A DNA stretch of 15,824 bases from Irineochytrium annulatum (lineage: Eukaryota; Chytridiomycota; Chytridiomycetes; Chytridiales; Chytridiaceae): assembly GCA_027600665.1 (NCBI GenBank), contig JADGJL010000672.1, positions 1 through 15,824 on the forward strand, written 5' to 3'. Below are positions 8,421 to 15,824 of this stretch, piece by piece. Both the position numbers and the translations under genes were made by a program. The number at the start of each line of letters is the position of its first letter. Position 1 is the stretch's first letter. The notes beneath the pieces were generated by a model that was given only the letters and a program-made list of their open reading frames with translations, did not search any database and had not been told where the DNA came from.

Positions 8421-11400
8421 ATGGATGACGAAGGCGGACAACCCGTGGTCGTCGCCGACCTCGACATGGACGTCGAGAGCGGCGTTGTGAGTATCGTCAT
8501 GTCTCCCGGTCGGTCCCCCACGCTGGAAGTCTAACCGTGCCCGTCCACCTTTCTACTTCAACCACCGCGATCAACCCACGATGACGATGTCGACGGCCAC
8601 GCGATTCCAGGACGCCCAGCCGCCGCCGCCCGATCAACTTGGGTCGCTTTTCGCGCACAACCTGAGCAGCTCGAGCCGGTGGGAGCAGACCCTGAACAGG
8701 ATCATACCCGCCATCGTCAGCATCAGGCTCATCTCGGTCAGGAATTTCGGTGAGGCGCGTTCGGTGGAGCTTACGTTGGAGATGTGCAGAGGGCTTGTGG
8801 ATGTGGGGCGGTCGATGTGGGCGACTGGCGCGTGGATCGGTTCTAAACAAGTGTTCTGTTGTGGTGGAATGTAGATACGGATCATATGGGGGCTTCGCAG
8901 GCTTCAGGCTTCATTGTGGACAAGACAAGAGGGGTGAGTTACACCGCGTTGGGATGGTATTGAGAAGTCGTGCAGATCATCCTATCAAACCGGCACGTCG
9001 TCCACCCGGGTCCCATTCTCGCAGAGGGCATATTCAGCGAGTCAAAGGAGGAGATCAAGTTAGTGCCCATCTATCGCGATCCTGGTGAGCACGGAGCACG
9101 GGTTTCCCTTACAAGCGTGTTTGATGGATGGACTGATGCCGGAATCCTGACAGTGCACGACTTCGGCTTCTTCAAGTTCGAAGTCAGCGAGATCAAGTAT
9201 ATGAAGCTGGTCGAGATCCCGCTGAATCCGGAGAAGGCGCGAATCGGGATTGACATCAGGGTTGTGGGGAACGACTCAGGGGAACGGCTTAGCATCCTGA
9301 GCGGGACGCTGGCGAGGATGGACAGGAGGGCGCCGCAGTATGGTGTTGGGAAGTACAATGGTCAGTACTGCCCCGCTTGATGGTTTTTTTATTTTATTCT
9401 TTATTCTACTTTATTTTATTTTGTTTGGTGAAGAAGAACTAATTAACGTGGTCGTGTTGGCGCTTTAAGACTTCAATACATGTAAGTTCCGTTCATTATT
9501 TTCTGCACTTCACTGCTGAGTAACGTTTTTGCAGTTTATTACCAAGCTGCATCTATGACGTCCGGTGGAAGTTCTGGGTCGCCTGTCGTCAACGTCGACG
9601 GTGAAGCAATAGCGCTTAACGCAGGTTTGAGCTTCCGTAGTTGTTCACTCCCTCCTCATTTAACCGTTGGTTATTAAGGCGGCGCGACCTCCTCTGCCTC
9701 CTCTTTCTTCCTACCCCTTGACCGCGTTGTCCGCGTGCTCCGGCTCATCCAGGAGGGCGTGCCGATCCCACGCGGGACGCTCCAGACCGTCTTCAAGTAC
9801 TCGCCCTTCGACGAGGTGAAGCGTTTGGGGCTAAAGCCGGATGTGGAGGCGACGTTGAGGAAGGACTTCCCTGAAAACACGGGGATGCTGGTTGTGAGCC
9901 AGGTCATACCGAAGGGTCCCGCGGACGATATCTTGGAGAGTGGGGACATCCTTGTGCGAGCTGAGGGTAACTTCCTGCTCAAATTTGCGGACTTGGAGGA
10001 GATTTTGGACTCGAACGTGGGTGGGAAGGTGAAGCTCGAGCTGCAAAGGTGTGTTGCCTTTCTATACTTTTGCGATAGATTATACGGTGTCTAGAACGTT
10101 GCTTGGTTTGTCTAGGGGCACGGAGCTGAAAGAGGTGGCGATCCCCATCCAGGACCTCCACTCGATATCGCCGGACCGCTACGTCGAGATAGGCGGCGCG
10201 ATCTTGAATACGCTCTCGTACCAGATTGCACGGAGCTTTATGGTACCTGTCGGCGGAGTCTACGTCGCTGGATCGGGGTACATGTTGGGCCTCGCGGGCG
10301 TGTCGAGGAAGTGCCTGATCACGTCGTTGAACAACATGCCAACGCCGACGTTGGAGTTGTTCATTGAGGCCGTTAATACGCTGCGGGATGGGGAACGGGT
10401 GCCGATTCGATACTACCACTTGGCGGATATCAATAAGGAGAAGCTGGCGCTTGTCCCGGTAGATCGAAAGTGGCACTCGTTTAGGATGGCGGCTAGGGAT
10501 GGTAAGATTCGCTATATTAGCATTCTGGCCCGGAATTTCAATGTATGGAATAGATACTAGCGGTGTGTGGCACTACAAGAGCATGCCGCCTTGCATCGGA
10601 CCCGCTATCATCACCCCTCACACCGCAACGCCGATTTCCCTCGATGAAAGCTTGGGCCCTGGCCGCGTCGTGATACCCTCCCTTGTCCATGTCGAGTTTC
10701 ATCTCCCCTTTAAGGTCGACGGCGTCATCTATCAGGACCATTCGGGCATCGGCCTTGTAGTTGACGCGGCTCGAGGACTTGTGGTCTGCGACCGGCACAC
10801 GATCCCGACCTTTATCGGGGATGTGCTGCTGACGTTCGCGAATAGCATCTTTATCCCGGGGAAGATCCTGTACATCCATCAGATTTACAACTTTGCTGTG
10901 CTGCAGTATGATCCGTTTTTGTTGGGCGAAACGGTCAGTTTACACTTTTGCCGTGCAGGCCAAAAACCTTAATTTTTTTTTTCTTTTTTTTGTTCAGCCC
11001 GTTACCTCCGCGACCTTGTCCGACAAGGTTTTGCTTCAAGGAGACTCCGGTGTGTTCCCTACAACCCTTTTTTTGCACTTTGCTAACGTCGTCTATTCGC
11101 GACACAGTACACCTCGTTTGTCTTTCAAAGTCCTACCAACCGCTCGCCCGCAAAACTATCGTCACCAACGTCCGCCAGTTTTACGTCGCCGAGCCAATAC
11201 CTCCCAGCTACCGAGCGACGAATGTCGAAGGTTCGTTGCATATCCCGTTCTTGTCATTCGCTTAAATAACTTGTAAATCCGTGTGCGCAGGCATTGAGCT
11301 CGAAAACCCAATCTCCCACGGCGGCGTTCTCTGCGACGAGCAAGGACGCGTTCAGGCGCTCTACGCTGCGCACACGAAGCACAGCCCTAAGGGCCGGAAT

Positions 11401-12401
11401 GAGTTTTACATCGGCCTCCACATCCACCTCATCCGCCCGATCCTTGAGCGGCTCGACCGCGCGCTTAATAAGTTAAACGCCGAAGACGGTACCACTACGA
11501 CGGTGTACGACGCTCGGCCTGTGGTGGAGGATGTCCGAGGGCTGGAGGTTGAAATGACGTACGCACAGGTCGCGCATGTCAGGCTTTTGGGGTTGACGGA
11601 CGAGTGGGTTAGGAAGATTGAGGAGGGGCACAAGTCGAGGCGGAACGTATTGTTGGTTCGGCGGTTGACGTCGGGGACGGAGGTGTCGAAGCTGCTAAAA
11701 GAGGGGGATGTGCTCTTGGCGGTGAATGGCGTGCCGGCGACGACCTTTGATGAGGTGCTGAAGCATGTCGATTTACCGGAGCTGGAGCTGGTGAGATTTT
11801 GTAAACATGATGTCCTTGCTGATTCTGTCTCGATCTGACTACTTTGGCGATGAAGACGATTCTAAGAGACAAGAAGGAGATGACAGTCACCGTGCCGCAG
11901 TCGGTCCTTCAAACGAGCGGCACGAGCCGGATCGTTGGGTGGTCCGGCGCTATCTTTCAAAGTATGTGATCGTTCGTTTGTGCGGACATCAAATACTAAG
12001 TTTCTTCGTTCTTTTCCAGTGCCATCGAAAGCGGTTTATCAGCAGCTGAAGCAAGTGCCCGAGGGTGTGCTTTGCTCCGTCGTCCATGACGGGTCCCCGG
12101 CGCAGTTGTACCAGCTTCACCCGTTGTCCTGGGTGACGGAGGTACGTGACTTCTTCACATGCTTCCACCAGATCCTGCATGAAGTTGACCGCACCCGTTT
12201 GTCCAGATCAACGAGCATAAGATTAGGAACCTGGACGACTTCATCGCAGCCGTCTCAAAGATCCCATCCGATACCTTCGCCCGCATCCGAACTGTGAATT
12301 ACAACCGGTTTGTCCGGGTAATTGCGATCCGGTGCAACTCGCACTACTTCGGCACGTGGGAGATATCATACAACGGCGGGTGGAAGCTTACCACACTTTA
12401 A
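8421..12401 (+). CDS. NMA111: Nma111-like nuclear HtrA-family serine protease
   Basis: HtrA/DegP-family protease; the yeast homologue is nuclear and linked to apoptosis-like death and heat tolerance. Sixteen exons join in frame to 971 residues, close to the family's usual 950-1000: 8421-8486, 8611-8749, 8875-8933, 8976-9084, 9154-9360, 9470-9481, 9535-9624, 9679-10048, 10116-10501, 10554-10933, 10998-11049, 11108-11230, 11291-11790, 11856-11961, 12020-12141 and 12207-12401. The first protease domain (about 35-250) keeps the triad: His95 (ILSNRHVV), Asp127 (VHDFGFF) and Ser211 ([11 protein letters not shown]). A PDZ domain follows (about 265-351, with [18 protein letters not shown]). The second protease-like half is degenerate, and two PDZ-like regions close the protein (about 775-850, GDVLLAVNG; about 880-950). 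The N-terminus is acidic (MDDEGGQ). An alternative in-frame ATG at 8581 would skip exon 1. Exon 6 is only 12 nt. Confidence 0.95.
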
Positions 12402-13216
12402 TTCGGTCGTCAGCCTGGAGGGTAAGGGGTCGGGCAGAGAGTGAGGGTCGCACTTTTATTATCGATGGCATCAGCACTTATGTATGCACCATACGCCGCG
12501 TTCTTTGTTCAAGGCGGTAGCACCTATTATTTTCGGAGTAGTATCCGACTTCTCTTTCCATCTCTTTCATCTCAATTCATCTCACTTCTTTCTCTTTCCC
12601 GTTGGCGAGGAAGAACATTCAGAGCTGTTGGCTGCTCGCATTCTTGCTGTCACCTCATGTTCCAGGGTGCCTGTGCTTTATTACTGTCTTCACGTTTACG
12701 ATTTGCCTGCCGAAGTGCTTTCTCCTGTAGAAGCATTAAATTTCCAAACCCCTCTCTCCCTTTATGGATCCGTGGCGTCCTGTGCTCTCTTCTTTCTTAT
12801 GGTGGTTGTTCTCTTTGTCGGTTACGTAGTGTGCGTCTGGCAGTAATATGCCCTTCTAATATAATCCCTCGCGTTATACCATACTAAATCGTGATGCTTT
12901 TTGCCTACTCTCAACGGTTACATGCCAAGTCCGTCCGGCATTACTTATAACCCCTTTTGTCCTGCCAACATCAGCGGTTGCATAGACTACACTTAATCTT
13001 TATTCCACACAGCTCTAAACCAGTGCGAACGGACGGCGTCCATCATCATAATATCAGATACAAAAGGTAAGAGGGACAGGGGCAAAAAAACGAACAGCGA
13101 ACCAACATAATGAAATAAGTACTAGGTACACAAAGGAGGTAAAAAAAAATTACGGGTCAAATAAAGTGTCCTTTTTTACTATTTAATAGGAGAGCGAGAG
13201 AGGGAGGCCTTTGCGA
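12402..13216. other. Convergent 3' interval
   Basis: Between the stop codons of the protease gene (plus) and glutamine synthetase (minus), 815 bp must contain both untranslated tails and both polyadenylation regions. It is AT-rich, with A-runs at 13085-13091 and 13141-13149. Open plus-strand frames here (12441-12887) give hydrophobic, Ser/Leu-rich translations with no domain and no codon bias, so I treat them as chance. No RNA gene seen. Confidence 0.5.
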
Positions 13217-14721
13217 TCAATCATCCTTGGTCATACAGCACGCGAACATGGAAGATTTCCGCGGCTTCACCTTGTCAGGGTGAGAGGCTTTGGCCGCGAC
13301 GGAGGCGGTCGGGACGATGGCGGTGGGGATATCGGGGATGGCGGATGCTTTGGGTTTGGAGTCGATAACGGCGTCAGCCTCCGAGGCTTTATAAGTTCTC
13401 GTAAGTTTTCTTGTAGATATCCAGTAAAAGTGTAAGCGAAATCGCAGAGCGAAATAAAAAAATAGAAAACAGAAAAAAAGACTCACAAGCGTAGCCCATC
13501 ATGGTCTCGACGATGATGCCCGTGACCAGGTACGGGTCCATGTTGGACGCGGGCCTCCTGTCCTCGAAGTACCCATAACCCTTGGCGGCGACGGGCCTCG
13601 GGATGCGGATGGACGCCCCCCTATTCGCGACGCCGCTCGCGAACGTGTCGATGTTGGCCGTCTCGTGGTGGCCCGTCAACCTCTGGTCGTTGTCGTCCCC
13701 GTAGACGGCGATGTGCTCCTTGTGCCTGAGGCTGAGCTTCGCGATCGCGTCCTCGATGGCCTTCATGCCCCCCGGCTGACGCATGGAGAGCGTGGACACG
13801 TTCGTGTGGCAGCCGGCGCCGTTCCAGTCGCCCTTGATGGGTTTAGGGGCGAATGAGACGACGACGCCAAAGTCCTCGGCGACGCGCTCGAGGATGAAGC
13901 GGGAGATCCAGAGGTGATCGCCGGACTCGATGCCCTCGCAAGGGCCAACCTGGTACTCCCACTGGGCCGGCATGACCTCGGCGTTCGTGCCGGCGATCTT
14001 CACGCCGGCGTACAGGCAGGCCTTGTAGTGGGCCTCGACGATGTCACGGCCGTAGACCTTCCCGGCGCCGACAGCGCAGTAGTAAGGGCCCTGAGGACCC
14101 GGGTAACCTCCCTATTGATTGACGAGAAGCGAGCTTGTTAAACACCGATGCTTTCTAAAAGAACTCGCGTACAGAAGAACAGGACACACACCTTCGGCCA
14201 TCCCAACGGCGTCATGTCCGTGTCAAAGAGCGTGTACTCCTGCTCAATGCCGAACCAGGTCTTCTCGCTCGCGGCCTTCGTCATCATCTCGTTAGCCTTG
14301 GCGCGGTGGTTGGTCTTGTTGGGCGTGCCGTCCGCGTTCCAGGTGTCGCACATGACGAGGATGTTGTCGCCGCCCGTGAAGGGGTCCTTGAAGATGGAGC
14401 AAGGCCTGATGTAGACGTCCGAGTCGTGGCCATGGGCCTGGCCGGTTGAAGAGCCGTCGTAGTTCCACTCGCCGAGGTCGGCGATGGAGGTCGGGGGCGC
14501 GTCGAGCGTCTTGGTCTTGAGGCGGATGTCCATGCCGGACCCACCAATCCAGATGTACGTGGCCTGGACTGCTCATGCAAGAGGCAACGAACGCGTAAGG
14601 GACACGGAAGGACGAGTGGAAGGATAAAACAGAACAACTAAAGGTGGAAGCGAGCCCACGCACCTTTCCCGTTCTGGGGCAGGGCCAGGTACTTTGCGAG
14701 GGTAGGCGTCACGGACGGCAT
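13217..14721 (-). CDS. GLN1: Glutamine synthetase (eukaryotic GSII type) with C-terminal tail
   Basis: Cytosolic enzyme that makes glutamine from glutamate, ammonia and ATP. Four exons join in frame: 14664-14721, 14192-14568, 13487-14111 and 13217-13386 (introns 95, 80 and 100 nt), 409 residues. The start gives [19 protein letters not shown], typical of fungal GS. The beta-grasp domain carries [14 protein letters not shown], and the catalytic domain has [13 protein letters not shown], the ATP-binding signature [25 protein letters not shown] and [13 protein letters not shown]. The conventional enzyme ends near [13 protein letters not shown] (residue 353, the usual family length). The last exon adds 56 residues, Lys/Ala/Pro-rich and ending [12 protein letters not shown]. 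Its third positions are mostly C or G, so it looks translated. Two upstream AGs in the last intron would instead put a stop directly after residue 353. The convergent neighbour is the protease gene. Confidence 0.95.
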
Positions 14722-15008
14722 GGCTGGAGACGAGGAATGTGGAAGTATGGGGGGGTGACTTTCGCGAGGCGGGGAGGCAGTGACGATGACGGCCGAGGAC
14801 GGGATCCAACGAGATGAACTGGGAAGCCGCTGCCGGGGTGACGCGTGAATTAAAGGACTCGGCGGACGCGGGATGAGCTTATCGCACGGTTGATGTCACC
14901 CGCACATTCCCATCTGGTCGCACAGGCCCGATAAGATAAAGACCAAATTCCATCTGAATCTTTCATTTTTAGGGGCTTTTTAAGTCAGGGCGTGGCGCGA
15001 CGACGCCA
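14722..15008 (-). promoter_or_regulatory. Glutamine synthetase upstream region
   Basis: This 287-bp gap separates the glutamine synthetase ATG from the stop codon of the next minus-strand gene, so it holds the promoter and leader of glutamine synthetase plus the tail of the CEP76-like gene. It contains a GATA cluster, listed separately. No other gene. Confidence 0.6.
14878..14939. promoter_or_regulatory. GATA-factor motif cluster upstream of glutamine synthetase
   Basis: GATAAGATAA at 14930-14939 (two overlapping GATA cores on the plus strand) and CTTATC at 14878-14883 (GATAAG on the minus strand) lie about 160-220 bp upstream of the glutamine synthetase ATG. Fungal nitrogen regulators of the AreA/Nit2/Gln3 family bind HGATAR sites, and glutamine synthetase is a known target class in other fungi. 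Function here is inferred from motif and position. Confidence 0.55.
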
Positions 15009-15824
15009 CTACTCCAACGGCTTGTACCGCACGGCAATCATCACCCAGCACGCCACGCACCTCTCCACGTACGGGAACACCCGCACCCGCAACGCGAACC
15101 TCACCTTGTCGCCCCTCGCAAGCAACAGCCCGGCGCATCCCGGGTTCCTGCCCAGCGTCGCGAACATCCGCGATGCGCTGAGATGCGACGCAAAATGGCA
15201 CGGGAAGCCTTTGAACGTGTGTCCCTCAGGGATGGCTCTCCTGACGCCTTCCTGAAAATCCCGCCCCGACATCCCCTCGAATCCATGCATCCACGCCCAC
15301 CCGCCAGCGTCCAAAGCGTCGCCCGAGTTGGCAGCCGTCGGAGTAGGCGCGCTCCCCGAGGCCCGCATGACCCTCCCCATTTCGCAACCCCACAGGCACT
15401 GGCCCATGAGTCCCGCGAGGTGATCATCGAACGCGCACCCTAAGTCGTGGTCTTCGCGATGAGCCTCGAGCAGGCCTCGGAGCGCCGTCTCCAGCTCTGC
15501 CTCGACCCGCTCGGCCATGAACGCGGCACCCGATAGCGCTGAGGCGGCAGGCGAGAGATCCCTCCCCGCCTCCCCCGGTAACGGGCTGAATCGGTAAGGC
15601 AGGATCGGGAAGCCGCCGTATGCCCCCGCGCCACCACCAGGCCCAGCGGTCGCCGCTGCAAGCGCGTCCCTCCCCTTCATCGGCATGACAGCGTCCCTCG
15701 CGAGCCGCTTCCAACACCGCTCGTCCAGCAGATTGAACGACGCGATGGACTTGACCATTTCGCTCGGCCCAACGTAAGCCCACAGCCCCTCCCCGTTAAA
15801 CATGCACCCGATTGTCCTATACCC
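15009..15824 (-). CDS. CEP76-like centriolar protein, C-terminal part (runs off right edge)
   Basis: A single open frame runs from the right edge to a TAG at 15009-15011: 271 codons with no intron. The frame is already open at the edge (TIGCMFNGEGLWAYVGPSE), so the ATG at 15803 is internal. As I recall the family, the C-terminal part of CEP76 has matching blocks: a GCMFN segment followed by a V-P-S-D/E motif; an acidic/basic helix (here LLEAHREDHDLG); RRAIPEGHTFKGFP; and a closing GDKVRFALRVRVFPY, then a W-M-I-A-V-R-Y ending. CEP76 limits centriole re-duplication in animals and occurs in centriole-bearing eukaryotes; its N-terminal C2 and transglutaminase-like regions would lie outside this window. 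A Gly/Ala/Pro-rich insert (AAATAGPGGGAGAYGG) near residue 60 of this part looks lineage-specific. Assignment rests on remembered similarity, not a search. Confidence 0.75.
   Translation of the reverse strand, partial: GYRTIGCMFNGEGLWAYVGPSEMVKSIASFNLLDERCWKRLARDAVMPMKGRDALAAATAGPGGGAGAYGGFPILPYRFSPLPGEAGRDLSPAASALSGAAFMAERVEAELETALRGLLEAHREDHDLGCAFDDHLAGLMGQCLWGCEMGRVMRASGSAPTPTAANSGDALDAGGWAWMHGFEGMSGRDFQEGVRRAIPEGHTFKGFPCHFASHLSASRMFATLGRNPGCAGLLLARGDKVRFALRVRVFPYVERCVACWVMIAVRYKPLE

Noticed and set aside
12441..12887. Two overlapping hydrophobic plus-strand frames of 120-148 codons
   Set aside because: They lie in the untranslated tail of the protease gene, are T-rich with no codon bias, and have no splice partner.
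15183..15443. Plus-strand frame opposite the CEP76-like gene
   Set aside because: It is the complement of a continuous minus-strand coding region with recognisable motifs.

Overview
The window looks like nuclear DNA of a zoosporic (chytrid-type) fungus. Genes are interrupted by many short GT-AG introns (42-125 nt, a few near 270 nt). Coding exons prefer G or C at third positions. The gene content is fungal: a Gtr2/RagC GTPase, an Nma111-type nuclear HtrA protease, and glutamine synthetase with GATA sites upstream. The right-edge gene resembles the C-terminal part of the centriolar protein CEP76, which points to a fungus that still builds centrioles and a flagellum. Dikarya lack these. The phylum is inferred from these traits, not from a search.

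Layout, left to right. (1) 1-242, minus: 5' end of an unrecognised gene running off the left edge. (2) 243-1335: no confident gene; 556-992 minus holds two overlapping coding-like frames that may be a decayed gene. (3) 1336-2273, minus: five-exon gene for a 144-residue protein with two membrane segments, not recognised. (4) 2925 to about 4845, minus: Gtr2/RagC small GTPase of the TORC1 amino-acid pathway; its first exons are not fully resolved. (5) About 4846-6499: long divergent interval with a probable 539-nt intron in the 5' leader of the next gene. (6) 6500-7762, plus: histone H1, five exons. (7) 8421-12401, plus: Nma111-like serine protease, 16 exons including a 12-nt micro-exon. (8) 12402-13216: convergent 3' interval. 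(9) 13217-14721, minus: glutamine synthetase, four exons, with an unusual C-terminal tail. (10) 14722-15008: its upstream region, with GATA motifs. (11) 15009-15824, minus: C-terminal part of a CEP76-like protein, continuing past the right edge.

The genes are ordinary housekeeping loci and do not form one operon-like system. Two share a nutrient theme: Gtr2/RagC signals amino-acid sufficiency to TORC1, and glutamine synthetase makes one of the amino acids that pathway senses. I found no mobile element, CRISPR array, rRNA or tRNA. The best leads are the glutamine synthetase tail with competing splice acceptors, a Gln-to-His change in the G3 box of the Rag GTPase, the centriolar gene, and the unrecognised two-segment membrane protein. 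None amounts to a demonstrated new system.
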